64,000 nucleotides of DNA from Nymphaea colorata (Eukaryota > Streptophyta > Magnoliopsida > Nymphaeales > Nymphaeaceae): NCBI RefSeq assembly GCF_008831285.2, contig NC_045140.1, positions 8,056,505 to 8,120,504 of the forward strand. The letters run 5' to 3'. Under the pieces are notes generated by a model, which saw only the letters and a program-made list of their open reading frames with translations, did no database searches and had not been told where the DNA came from. This document shows, piece after piece, positions 47,899 through 59,198 of this stretch. Numbering within the stretch: the stretch's first letter is position 1; the number at the start of each line of letters is the position of its first letter. The translations under genes were made by a program, and so were the position numbers.

Positions 47899-49986
47899 GG
47901 TTACAAAAAGGTACATTGAAGTTGGTCAAAGTTGACCAAGTCCAAACATGGAAACAAAGGGCAGTGTCAGTTGCACATTGTACAGGTTTGACCATGTCCT
48001 AGCCACTGCCATACACCCTGCACCCATGTCTTGAACTATTGTAATGGGTATAGCTGCCTTTAGGTGGGTAAACATGATAATTTCGTTTGATAGTCTCTTG
48101 CTGTCAAGTGAGATTTTTTTTTTTTTCTCAGGATGACCAAACTTTAAGTTCTTTAAGTCCAGATGCCTAGCCAGGTGGGAGAGGCTTAAAAATGGATAAA
48201 CTAGAGGCTTTTCGCCTCGGGAAGGTGGATTGATTCAATCGCTATTGCTTTGTGAACTATATGGATAGGGGAAAGCATGACTGTGATCATTTGGAACATA
48301 AAGGCTACTTTCATGTGCTTTTGCAGTTGAAGGAGCCTGATCACCTTTGTTGTTGATGTGACTTAGAATTGTGAAAATATTACTTTCTGTTGTGGTGGTC
48401 ATCTCTTTGTAGACATGGTTCTTGGTAGATAAATTTGTCATCGGGACATACATACCGCCTTTATTCTCCTTCCTGATCTAGGTGTAGAAGCTAAGGAAGC
48501 TGTTAGAGAGGTGGCCAAGCTTCTACAGCTTTCTAAGCATTTATCATCTATTGGTTCGTAGAGAGGCTTGAGAGGCATAAGAAAAAATATGTTATGCAAG
48601 ACATGGGTCATGATGGAGATGCCCTCAAAATGAAGAAACACATTGGGGAAGTCATGCAGTGCATTGTCTCCCTCATAATCATATTAACAAACAGTTAAAA
48701 GGTATTCTGTGCATGAACCTATAACATGTAAATGGGAAAACATGCACACAGAGCACTGACACACAAAGAACAAGCACACCGGAAGTTGTGAAACTAGAGA
48801 GAAGAACAAATCTCGCAATATTGAAGCAGATCGGAAGTTGGGAACCCTAAAAATCAAAAGGGGAAAACACAAAAACCAACAGACGAAAAACTGCCGTCGG
48901 CGTCGCCCACTCGCCGTCCGTCACTGTTCTCCATCCGTTGCCGGTTGACAGTCGCCGTTCGTCGCCGGTCGCCGTCGGTCTGCAGCTGCCCAAACGCCCA
49001 CCGGAAAACCTTCTATTGAAAGTCGAGATGGAGGAGGAGAAGGGCATTGGGCATCGAAGGGTTTGCCTTTCCGCCTGTTGCCCATTGGTTGTTTAAATGT
49101 TGTTTGGATCTGGTTCTAACTCAGATCCGGATTTGGCGTACCGCCCCGTACCATCGTACCCTTTTTGCCATACCGGCGTACCGGTACAAGTACGCGACTC
49201 GTTTTGGCGTACCACTGTGACCTATGTAAGACAGGTACTATGAACAGTACCTGCACCATACCGGTACGCACTCAGTACGCCCTGGGTAGCGTGTCGGGTA
49301 TGGTCCACATACCTGAGTACAAATCTGTCTATTTTCGGACTCAGAACAAAGTTGACCGGAGTCCAAAACCGTCCACAGTGTAGGGTTTACATTTTTTTCT
49401 TTTTAACGTTAAAGAGAAAATGCAGCAGAGCCCTCAATGGGCTGTGCGTTTCACCCACAGCAATCGACAAAGGGTGCTTTCAGCAGTAAGGGTAACTCTG
49501 GCGAATGACGACTTCTCTAGCAAACGGCAACTTTTCCGGCAAAGGGCAACACCTTTATTGCGGTTGAAAGACGTCATTTGGTTCTCCATCGCCTGATTTG
49601 GCTGTGTCATTCTCTGTCCAAACGTTTAAGCATCTTACTTCTCCAGCAGCCTCACCCGTCGTTTGACAACCTATCCCATTGACCGGCGGCATGTATTTTC
49701 ATCCTCCGTCGACATTTTTCATCCTCTCCCTTCTGTCCAACGTTTGTGCGTTTTTCTGGTCTGCTGGAGATAATCTGATTAGTGTTTTTTTCTGTTCGCC
49801 TGATTTGTGCATTTTTAGTCAGTGGTGCTTTCAGTCGTCTAATTTGTGTGTTTTGCAAGTTCACTGTAAGCTTTCAGTCCCCTGATTTGTGTGTTTGTCA
49901 ATCACCGTGTCCATACGCTTTTAGTTGATTGATTTAGTTGAATTGTATGGCTGTGGCTGTTGATATTAATGAAAAACAAAATGCAT
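47899..49986. other. Repeat-rich DNA, no gene seen
   Basis: At 48890-49000 there is a GC-rich patch of CGCCGTC and GTCGCCG repeats. At 49138-49330 there is a patch rich in GTACC, ACCGGTAC and CGTACC resembling the CCCGTACC family. Short open frames carry no domain. Confidence 0.4.
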
Positions 49987-50040
49987 CGTTGAAGCTACAT
50001 CACATAAGTGAGTGTGCACTTATGTAATGTAGCTCCAACG
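49987..50040. repeat. Near-perfect 24-bp hairpin with 6-base loop
   Basis: Left arm 49987-50010 (CGTTGAAGCTACATCACATA, then AGTG), loop AGTGTG, right arm 50017-50040. Only two of 24 pairs mismatch. It could be a decayed inverted-repeat element or a small hairpin transcript. No promoter evidence. Confidence 0.85.
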
Positions 50041-50297
50041 GCTGCACTATTTGCATGTGGCAGCCGCAGACCAGCAGAGCTACATCATTTCTTTTCTTAC
50101 GTGCTTGAATTGTTGATATATATTGTTGAATTGCCGATATAAATTTTCAGTTAGTAGTTATAATTTTTTGTTTTTCAGACATAAGTTGTAATAGCCAATA
50201 AAGGAAAAGGAACGATGCCTACAAGTGAAAGTAGAAATATGACAAGTAGTAGTAGTAGTGCTGCTGCAGCAGAAATGAATTCATCTCACCCATGTGA

Positions 50298-50332
50298 TTA
50301 TATATATATATATAGTGTGTGTGTGTGTGTTT
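50298..50332. repeat. (TA)n(TG)n microsatellite
   Basis: Short TA run followed by TG run, then TTGTACGACATTACTGCGGC and ACCCAAGTTTTTTATGG, which matches the right-hand part of the CTATGTCACAT family (ACCCAAATTTTTTTG at 39260). Confidence 0.85.
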
Positions 50333-50381
50333 GTACGACATTACTGCGGCACCCAAGTTTTTTATGGTCCACACCTGCACC

Positions 50382-51280
50382 CAGTGTTGTACGTATCGTA
50401 CGATACGTATTGTATCGTTTGAAAAATATGATACGATACACTCCTTGTATCGTATATAGGGGTGTATCGTGCCCGTATCGTACGATGTGTACGATACAGG
50501 CCCCCCGTATCATACGATACAGTGCGATACGCTTCGTATCGTACGATACATACTGATTTCAAAAAAGGAGGGCTCAAATCCCTCTTTTTTGAGTTTTCTT
50601 TATAAAAAACCACCCATTCTTCATTTCTAACATAAATATTGTGCCGTCGTGGAGGAAATCATCGAATTCCATCGTTAAATCATCGATTAAAGCATGGATT
50701 TGTGCATGGGTGGTTGATTCCCATTGGAAGGAAAGGGGTTTTTTTAAATCATGAAGATGAAGAAGATGAAGATGAGGATGAGAATGAATATGATGAAGAT
50801 TATGAATGAGAGTCAAAAGTGCTTTCATTTTATATGTACTGACATTGAACATTTTCACAATTTCATTATTATCTTGTGATGTAATGCATAACATCTAAAA
50901 CTTGTTTTTTGATGTGGCATCTCATAGACTTATGGACCTTAATACCTTATGACTTATGAATCTGTGGTTATGAAATTATGATATACGTTATGTAATTGTT
51001 GAGTTATTGTGTTTTCTAGATTGATATTATTATGAATTTTGATGTTTACGAATGATGAACCGTAACTTTATAGCAATAATAAGTTTATCATTCTGTAAAA
51101 CATGTTTTTTATGAAGAACATATTATTCTTGTTTTTTTACTGATTTTTTATGAATTTTTCGAATTTTTTCCTACTTTTTCTGATTTATTAAAAAAATTTA
51201 CAATATGTTACGATACATTACGATACAACGTATCTTAAAGCCGGAACGATACGGCTTACGATACGTTTTTTACAACATTG
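50382..51280. mobile_element. hAT-like element rich in GATACGATAC palindromes, 899 bp
   Basis: Left end CAGTGTTGTA; minus-strand right end CAATGTTGTA. Flanks CCTGCACC (50374-50381) and CCTGCACA (51281-51288) match at seven of eight. The first 180 bases hold about a dozen copies of GTATCGTACGATAC-like sequence in both orientations. The other end has TTACGATACATTACGATACA and TACGATACG. It encodes no transposase. It sits inside remains of a CTATGTCACAT-family element, whose CACCCGCACCCGT resumes at about 51290. Confidence 0.82.
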
Positions 51281-51289
51281 CCTGCACAT

Positions 51290-52021
51290 GCACCCGCACC
51301 CGTATGTAGGAAATAATGGCCTAGCCTGATCAAGGTTAGATTTTAGCAAATACGAGTTTGATTATATCCCTGCCATAGCTGGATGCCCCCTGCTAAACCA
51401 ATTAAGTAGGAAAGCCTCAGAAAAATCTCATGTTCCTCTTACATAGACATGCTTCCCGGTGATTATGCACAACACCAAAAAGGTTATCAATGAGCACTAA
51501 AAAAACTGAAGCATTTCACAATGAAGAACCTGTAATTATCAACTTATAAGCTGTTACACCAAAATAATTAAAGTTTATCATAGCACTAACACATCAAATA
51601 TTTCATTACATAACAATCAACATAACTAAAGTTTCAGTCACAATTTTTTACTTTCACATACGTCATTGAACTAAAGCACGTAAGTGTCCCAATTAACTAT
51701 GCAAAGAAAATAAAACACCCAAAGGAAACATAAACTTAGAACCAAACATGAAACTCCAAGCCCATCTACAGAGAATTATTTGTAGAAAAAAGCTAGCAAC
51801 AAAAACAAACAAAAACATATTCATAGACTGGAAACGTATCTCAACGAGAATGGTGATAATGCCTTATAAGTGAAGGCTACTTTCAGAAAGATGCATTGTC
51901 CAACACCTCATAGTTCTAATATTCACCAATCCAAAATCATCTTAGATGTCAAAACATGCACGTTCCTAAAAGTTACAACTTCCAATTCTCAAGCAAATCA
52001 ATCGCCATATCATCATTTCCG
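51290..52021. other. AT-rich DNA, no gene seen
   Basis: No open frame of interest, no domain. It may be part of the first intron of the gene at 37770-42042 if the exon at 53165-53251 belongs to it. Confidence 0.4.
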
Positions 52022-52200
52022 TATGAATTCTGTTAATAGCTAATTGACTTTCCTAAGGAATTCATCCTTTGTTTATGAATTTTCTAATTTCTATAAAGTC
52101 GTATAAAGTCGGATATGAATTCTGTTAATAGCTAATTGACTTTCCTAAGGAATTCATCCTTTGGTTATGAATTTTCTAATTTCCATAAAGTCGGATACCC
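52022..52200. repeat. Tandem duplication, 92-bp unit
   Basis: TATGAATTCTGTTAATAGC starts at 52022 and again at 52114. The rest of each unit (CTTTCCTAAGGAATTCATCC ... ATAAAGTCGGATA) is nearly identical. Unit 1 also contains a short internal repeat of ATAAAGTCG. Confidence 0.9.
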
Positions 52201-53164
52201 AATAACAAGACAGTCAAAACTAGATCTTGCATATATATGTGGGGGGGGTTGGTGTGAAGTTTATATCTCTTGGAGTAGTACTAAAAAAGCAAATAGCAAC
52301 TGTTCAGCACAGCTAAGAGGATCAATGAAACTGATCCAGATCCAGCTCAATTCACATGGACCTCCTTTAGTCTATAAAATATTGAGTTTTTGCCTTAGAC
52401 ACCCTCTATTTTTGCAATCATACTTCCCTTGTTTGTTGTTCCATCTAAAAGACGTGGCTCTCATAAGATTGTCACTAGATCTGCTCCTTTCGATCTCCAC
52501 AAACCCAGTCCTTCTAGCCAGTAACTTGGTCGGCTTTTGAAGAACTGACATTCAAGCTTGAATTATGTCAATAGAAGTGTTCCAGCAGAAAATCACGCCA
52601 ACTTTATCAACAGGGCAGCATTCAGATTATAATTGTAGGACACAAAAGGATTTTCTTTCGGGCTTCTAAATAAAATATACTTCCGTTCTCTAAATAGAAT
52701 TGAATATGGTTCTCTTGTCTAAATAGAAATGTTATACATATTCTTCTGTAGCGTCAAGCACCACTTTAATCTTGTAATCTTCATCCTATTGCTATGATGA
52801 ACAAGTACCATTTCAGCAGGGTTTTACTTCAGATTTGGACTCACCGAATATAAACCAAACAGACAAAAGTTTATATGTTCAGTTTGTAACATTAAGCAGC
52901 TCCAGCTCCAGCTTGATCTTGTAGATCTCTATTCCTCTGCAGAGGCGTACATTAACATGTACACCCAACATCTTACAGCAAGAAAAGCAAAGGCAAATGT
53001 TTTTGTACATCTTCCTAGAACTTCTAGAACGATAACACGTGAAACACTGATTGAGTATACAACAATAGAACACACATCAACACCTTGTATACCCGAAAAT
53101 CACATATAAAAACAATTCCAACAAAGAAAACACCAAAGAGAGTTGTGAAAGAAAGTCATCTTAC
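52201..53164. other. No gene supported
   Basis: The 134-residue plus-strand open frame at 52136-52540 begins inside the tandem duplication and has no domain. The minus-strand frame 52879-53073 is also unsupported. Confidence 0.4.
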
Positions 53165-53251
53165 CTTGTAAAAATTGTTGGCAATAGCACAACCAGGAAC
53201 AAGTGCACCTTCTTTTTGCCTGCCACGACACCACCATAACACACAACAACC
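53165..53251 (-). other. Candidate exon, possibly 5' exon of the gene at 37770-42042
   Basis: 87 bases on the minus strand between a good acceptor (TTTTGATGACAG/GG) and a strong donor (ACAAG/GTAAGA). All three frames are open, so the reading is not determined. One gives LWWCRGRQKEGALVPGCAIA and ends NNFYK; another starts with an internal ATG. Upstream on the same strand are TAGGGTTTACTGG and a GA-rich tract, typical of plant 5' leaders. No transcript is available, so the link to the downstream gene is inference. Confidence 0.4.
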
Positions 53252-53478
53252 CTGTCATCAAAACAAAATATTCAAATGAAAACCCATAACAGAAAACACA
53301 GCACCAAAATTGAATGGAGAATGAGCACCACAGAAGGACGACTGATAAAATGCCCAGTAAACCCTAGCCTAAATTAAAATCTGTGAAAAGGAAGAAAGCA
53401 GAGACCCCAAATGAAGCACTGGTCCCTGCTCATTGGCCAGGAATAGAACCTAATGAGGCAAGGCAAACACTCTCCAGC

Positions 53479-53479
<1 letters not shown>

Positions 53480-53524
<45 letters not shown>
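53480..53524. repeat. (CT)n microsatellite
   Basis: About 22 CT units. On the minus strand it reads (GA)n and lies about 230 bases upstream of the candidate exon at 53165-53251, a position where plant promoters and leaders often carry GA/CT repeats. Confidence 0.95.
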
Positions 53525-53526
<2 letters not shown>

Positions 53527-54590
53527 TCAACCCCAGAGAAGGGGCCAATGGTAATTTAATAATGATTCCCAGTTTTACCATTTGGTGGCCCAGAAAAATA
53601 GTTACGGAATCATTTTCTTGAAATAGGGCAGCAGACGAATTTTCATCCCTTCCAAATTCAGAGTCTTTGATTTTCTAGAATCATAATTCCAGAAGTAATT
53701 TTTCTGCAGTTTGATGGGCATGCATAAAAGAAGATGGAAAATCCCAGTGACCCTTGGGCATACGTGATAACCTCCTACATTCGTCTCATCTCATTGTCTC
53801 AAACATATATCTGGCAGATTTATATCATGTTTTGTTGCTTTTGGGGGTATATGCCATATGTAATAAACACATAACTGGCACATTAATAATGTTTTCCCGT
53901 TTCTACTCCGAGTTTCATTCCAAAGATACAGGAGAGGCAATAACGAAAATACTTTAATGCAGCAAGAGACAGAATGTGCAGACACAGCTAAGAATAACAA
54001 ACAGTTAAACCTCATTTTACATGAATAACAAGATGGCTATAGAAAAATGGAGCACCTAAGTTGTAGAACAGAAAAAGCAGCAAGAAGCAACAAAAAAGCA
54101 CCAACACAGATGCAAAATATCAATTAAGTTCCTGAAATGTGGCATTTTAATGTAGACAAAGCCACAAGGAATTCTTTTCATAGATAACGACATCTAATGA
54201 ATTAATGATTACTACAATTTAGAGGTTAGGAACGGAGGAGGAAGAGAGATTAAGTGCTTCGGTTCTTGCCCACGAAGAGAGAGGGAGAGAGAGATTTTGC
54301 GCCATCCAACTGTTGCACCCAGCCTTGTCCTGCATTCCAACGCCATTGACAGCACTACTAAACCCTAGATCGCTGTCCCCAATTTTATTTTTGCCCCAAA
54401 TTTTTGGGATTTCTTATCCTTCTCCGACTCGATCAATTACGTATTACTTTAAAAAAAACAAACAAACAAACAGCACCGGTCGACGATCGGCCGACGGCCG
54501 TCCCCCATTTTTACCAAAAAACAAAAACACTCCACTAAGAGAGTTTCAGAGGCCCTAAGCACCGAACCCAACGCAGAGGGGCACCCTTTG
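53525..54590. other. No gene seen
   Basis: AT-rich until about 54460, then a palindrome-rich GC patch (CGGTCGACGATCGGCCGACG) at about 54478-54500. Short open frames only. Confidence 0.4.
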
Positions 54591-54869
54591 CTGTATCGAG
54601 GCCGACGCAGAGGGCTTCCCCGGCATCGATGGCAACGCAGAGGGATACCCTCTACTTGGCAGAAGGTTTCCCCGTGTGTCGAGGGTGGGTACCTTCTATG
54701 CAAAGAGAAACCCTCTGCGTCGAGGGTGAATGGTACCCTCGACGTAGAGGGCTGAACGCTGATGGAAACCCCGAAACCCTCTGGTGCGTCGAGGGTGATA
54801 CAGAGGGTTTCTCTACAATCTGCATAGGCAGAAAAAAAAAAGGACAGAGAGAGAGAGAGAGAGAGAGAG
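54591..54869. repeat. GCAGAGGG / CCCTCTGCGTCGAGGG repeat cluster with hairpin and (GA)n
   Basis: At least eight copies of GCAGAGGG, CCCTCTGCG or GTCGAGGGT in both orientations within 220 bases. 54711-54727 and 54735-54751 form a 17-bp hairpin with one mismatch and a 7-base loop. A (GA)n tract follows at about 54846-54869. The 146-residue plus-strand open frame across it is judged a product of the repeats. It resembles the subterminal region of a DNA transposon, but no ends were identified. Confidence 0.65.
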
Positions 54870-55054
54870 TTCTCTCGTACCGGGTTTCATCCGGTGTTCG
54901 TCGGAGCCTCTTTTCGGCGCATCGCCGGTCGCTGGAGCAAACGTCACTCACGACAGCACGAATGAATTCTCTTGAAGGATCAAGAGGAGAGATAAGCATT
55001 GAAAATGGGGGGAAAAAAAAATCGCTAAAAGGGAATACCAGTTCCTCACAAATT

Positions 55055-55330
55055 TCATATCTGCGCTAAATGTTTTCGTATATTTCCATGATCCCTCGGA
55101 GTCCTTTTAAAATACTTGGAGGCCCCATAGCCTTTGAAAAATTCAAAACACTCCTTAACTTCCAAAGGTTTATATTTCGATCCATCACGAAACATGTTCA
55201 TGGGAAAACCATCGAGGTTTTGTTTTCCATTTCTCCATTTCAAGGGATCAAACGCTTTCGACGTTTTCCCAACCAACCGGAAGAGGGGTTCAGTTAAGTT
55301 TAAGGGAAGGGTTCCAATAAAACCATGCTG
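55055..55330 (-). other. Unrecognised open segment
   Basis: Minus-strand frame 55055-55276 encodes 73 residues (LDGFPMNMFRDGSKYKPLEV, then KECFEFFKGYGASKYF) with a composition that looks more protein-like than its surroundings. The opposite strand is also open across most of it. I do not recognise it. It could be an exon-sized fragment, a transposon piece or chance. Confidence 0.25.
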
Positions 55331-55599
55331 TAGAAGGCCAGGCCCTCAAGTTCACTTAGGGTGAAAAGGAAAGTATACAAGAAAGATCACTTAGGGTAAG
55401 AAACTAAGCAACAAGTTCAAATTTCATCCACGAGAAGAAGGGTCCCAATGAAAGATAACGTCGGATTGCAAGCAGTAAAACAAAATGATACAGCTCCTTA
55501 GAGGAATTACGACAACAAAAATTAAGATGTGACTTCAACCTGTGTATGTTGTGAAAAACTGGTTGAAGTTGAGTTTGATTGTGAATCACCTACCACATA

Positions 55600-57540
55600 G
55601 CTTTTATCCATTGCATGTTTTTAGAAAGAACATGTTGCCACTCAATCTACAACATGGACAGTAATTGTTCCAAACTAGCAATTTCATGAAATAAAGGATT
55701 GAAAAGAAAACCTCAAAGTGCTTCCTTGTTTTGAATATGCCTTTTGGTAGAAATCATAGCACCAAACCAACTTTAACCATCATCCACTCTTAAGGTAGCT
55801 ATGGATTAGAAGCTCATGCTATGATTTGAGGAGATTTAGATCTGAAATGAAGTTTGCCCTCACCCAAAGGGAAAACTCTATTCTTTGATTTTGTGGCCAA
55901 TTGAAAGATTGGTAAATCAAGCAGCACTCCTTTCATATTTTGTCAATCTTCTGTTGTAGTCAAATGGGGCAATATTCAAAGGCCACTGAGAAACTCGATG
56001 CCCAAATTTTTCAGATCACTACTGGAAAGGTTGTTTGTCAGCACCAGCTCAACCATCCCCTCTTGAAAGAGGAGGTGATCTACCGCTAGATACCTTGCAG
56101 GAACGACCTCAATTTTGTAGAGGGTTTGTGGAATTTAGTGAGCATGAGCTGCCAAAGGCTTGTAGTAACCAAGCAACCAAAAAACAAATGATTAATAGAC
56201 TCCTCGTTTGATAGACAAAGGGGGCATTTATCCGATAGATAAAAACCCTCTACGTTGAAGGTTGTCTATAGTGCTCAACTTGTATTTGCTCGCGATGTAG
56301 GCATACCACTAGGCCCTTGGGGGAACAACTGTGTATCAGACCAAACAATTGACATCAAGGTCATGCTGAATGACAATCTTTAAATCTGCAACAGAAAATG
56401 AACGTGTGGTTTCTATGGCATAGAACTCAGAGAAATGGACATTGAACAACAAAATGCCCTCCCCCAGTCATCCAACCACACTCAAGCTGTAAAGTCATTC
56501 CCCACAAACCATCTACCCTCTTTTTTAATGGTGTCTCAACCCCATTATATTCATTTCTAGGGTCGTAAGTCTTTGGCCTTACCCTTTCGCGTCTAGAAAC
56601 TGTAATTCATGAGATATTTTTTCCAAGCAAGGGAGGCTCAAGAAAATGTTTAATGTCCAACCTTCAAAGCAAGATTCCCTAAGCATACTTTGTTTAGGTA
56701 GTTTAGGTATGTAATGCTTCTCAACCCCATACTCTACTCCCCTTTCGGTTTGCAAAGCTTATTCCATGCAACTAAGTGGTGTTTGCAGCATCTTAAGTTA
56801 GAGCTCTATAAAAAAATAGCTGCAAGAGACTCGAGTACTTGAATAATTTTTTTCGGAAGTTTGAAAGGGGAACATGAGAAAAATATTAGAGGTATAAAGA
56901 AAGATTGAAGTAGACATAATCTGCCCGCATTAGAGAGTAGCAAGGCCACACCTTCAATTTTATTTGAACTTTTGGTAGAGGTCAAGAGTAAGTTTTTCCA
57001 AAAAGATGTGGAGCCCCAAGTACTTAATGGGGGAGGGCGGCAAGGGGCCAACCCGTTGAGGCAACAACCAAGTTGCTCAAGTCTCCATGGGCATTGAAAG
57101 TTACTATTCTCGATTTAGCGTCACTAACTCTCGTACCAGCTTTGATCTCAAAATCTCCTATAGTACTTTTGATTTCTTGAAGAAACTCAACCCTTGAGTG
57201 GGAAGGACATTATGTCATCAACAAAAAACAGTGCCACGAGCGCTTTCCCAATCCTTGGGAGAGTTGGCCCACAGAGCTTGTTCATGTTCACACTATGCAT
57301 AATGCACCTATGGAAACGCTTCATGACAGTAACAAAGAAGAGGGGTGACATTGAGTCTCTTTATATGAAGCCAGGAGAGCTATCAAAGTATTAACCCACA
57401 ACACCATCCATTGAGATTGCAATTGAGGCTGTGGAGATGAGGTCATAATGTGTGCTATCCATGTATCATGAAAGTTTAAGAAAGTAGGGAATTTCTAAGA
57501 AAAATCTAGTTTATTGATAAATTCAATTGACAACACATTA
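55600..57540 (-). pseudogene. Decayed LINE (L1-type) reverse transcriptase and zf-RVT
   Basis: Minus-strand translation, with many stops and frameshifts, shows in order: INKLDFS and HDTWIAHIM near 57440-57520; DSMSPLLFV near 57350; FVDDIMSF, the usual FADD box with Ala to Val, near 57210; ALLLSNAGRLCLLQSFFIPL and SPFKLPKKIIQVLESLAAIF at 56806-56960; and the zf-RVT pattern PLCLSNEESINHLFFGCL near 56200. The endonuclease part is missing or lies to the right in unrecognisable form. It has no function as it stands. Confidence 0.8.
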
Positions 57541-57599
57541 ATGGGACGCAGTGGCCAAACATTAAGGTTCCAATTAACGTACTTATGAGAAGGTTGTGC

Positions 57600-58010
57600 A
57601 AGTGGGATGGAAGGATTGTGTGGAAAAACCGTGAACTCGGTAACGTCGATGAACGGTGGGGATGGCCTCAGGTGCAGATATCCATCCGGACCGTGCGTTT
57701 CCCAACCAGCGGCAGAAAATGAGTCTCTACCTGCCCAAAGAGAATGCCGGAGGAGGAAGAACTACGGAGATAATACCTGGGATTGATTTGGTGGAGAAGA
57801 GTACGGCGGCGAGATTGTGGTCTCTTCGGCCATCGTTTTAGTGGAGAACTAGAGGAGCACGTCGGCGGGAGGTGGTTCCGATGGATCGAGATGGGCGCGG
57901 TTGGTGCAGTTCAAGGGCGAAGAGGCAGTGGCGAGCGGTGAAGACGCAGCGGCAAAGACGCGGACGCGCCCGACGGTCGGAAAAATAATTCAGTAAAATG
58001 ATGTCGGACA
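57600..58010. other. CpG-rich segment, no gene recognised
   Basis: Noticeably GC- and CpG-rich (CGGCGGGAGG, AAGACGCGGACGCGCCCGAC) compared with its neighbours. The plus-strand frame 57656-57841 (61 residues) and overlapping antisense frames have no domain. It could be a gene's 5' region, a LINE leader or other repeat. Confidence 0.3.
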
Positions 58011-58544
58011 CTCGAGGTCGAATTTTGAATTCTGGATTCTTTTACCAAGTCCACTCTAAATTTGAGAAAAAAAAAAGAAAGCGCTTTGTCCGCAGTGAAA
58101 AAGCTTTTAAATGTTGTTACGTGAATGCCTTTCCCGTGGATCAAACCCGCACTGAAAATCTCGTGTACTGGAAGCAATTTTCTAATTTTCTACTTTAATT
58201 TTTATGAGTACGTGAAAGTTTTTAAAAAATTAAGCAGTATCGGGCGATATGAGTCTGCACGGAATTTTCCCACAATCCATTATCTACTCCATGCACTGAC
58301 AGGAGATTCAAAGCCCTTCGTTTTTTGGTGCATTGAGGTCTAGATGGATAATAGGCCGCTTTTAATTGGATGGAACACTTTGCAGTTTAAGACTATGCGC
58401 CCTTTACCCTATGCAACTATGCTATGCTCTTTGAAGCAAGTGGACACGGCGTTTATGAGATCTCTATCAGTCAATAAACGAAAGAAGCCGCATGTGCAAC
58501 TCATAATATACGACCATTTTCCCCATAAAATTTGACTTGCTGAT

Positions 58545-58790
58545 AGATAGGCCTGGGCGTCGGGCCCGGGCCCGATCAGGCCGAGTCCAGCCTATTAAGA
58601 ACATTTAAATTAAAAAATTATTTTTTTTAAATTTTTTTGTTTTAATAGTATATATTATTATTAATAAATATATTTTATATTAAAAAAATTTATAATTAAA
58701 AAATTATTTTTTAATTTTAAATGGATCAGGCCCAGACGCTGGCTATTGGGCCGGGCCTGGGCCAGGCTCACCGGCCCGATGCCTACCCTT
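58545..58790. mobile_element. GGGCC-rich small hAT-like element with target duplication
   Basis: 246 bases between identical ACTTGCTGAT copies at 58535-58544 and 58791-58800. This contains the 8-bp duplication expected of hAT, and two flanking bases may match by chance. Left end TAGGCCTGGGCGTCGGGC (from 58548); minus-strand right end TAAGGGTAGGCATCGGGC, matching at 13 of 18. AT-rich core, no coding. Confidence 0.85.
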
Positions 58791-58800
58791 ACTTGCTGAT

Positions 58801-59128
58801 GCCATTAAAAAATATGGGTAAAATTGAAAATTTTCATAATCCTAGGTGTCACACTGAATAAATACAAGTCCACTAAGCTCCACCAAGGGTATTTATGTGC
58901 ATCATGTATATTTAAGTACAAAATAATAAATATTACCCACAGGGGTCTTCATACCCATAAGGGGTAAGATTTGGAACACATAAGTATCCTAGAAATCACA
59001 TACAAAATAATAAATATTACCCATAAGGGTTTTCATACCCATAAGGGGGTAAATGTGGAACATAAAAATATATTTGATAAATCTTAGAAAAATTAGATTA
59101 AGAAAGGTTTAATTATTGAACTAGACAC
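58801..59128. repeat. Short internal repeats, no gene
   Basis: Two copies of ACAAAATAATAAATATTACC followed by CATA.GGGT at about 58919-58965 and 59003-59045, about 84 bases apart. AT-rich. Confidence 0.6.
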
Positions 59129-59198
59129 AATGTTGTTAAATACGTTGAGGTGAAGCAAGGCAATTGAGCCAATAGCATAAAATCGCATTCATAATGTA
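59129..59198. mobile_element. hAT-like end fragment, CAATGTTGTTAAA type
   Basis: CAATGTTGTTAAATACGTTG followed by AGGTGAAGCAAGGC matches the right end (minus strand) of the element at 40756-41635. It is cut off at about 59199 by the next element. Confidence 0.55.

Noticed and set aside
48847-49047. GC-rich frame as a possible gene start
   Set aside because: Built from CGCCGTC and GTCGCCG repeats with no continuing exon on either side.
52136-52540. 134-residue plus-strand frame
   Set aside because: Begins inside a 92-bp tandem duplication; no domain and composition like intergenic DNA.
54629-55069. 146-residue plus-strand frame starting MATQRDTLY
   Set aside because: Its first half is translation of the CCCTCTGCG repeat cluster and the middle is the (GA)n tract, which gives RERERER.
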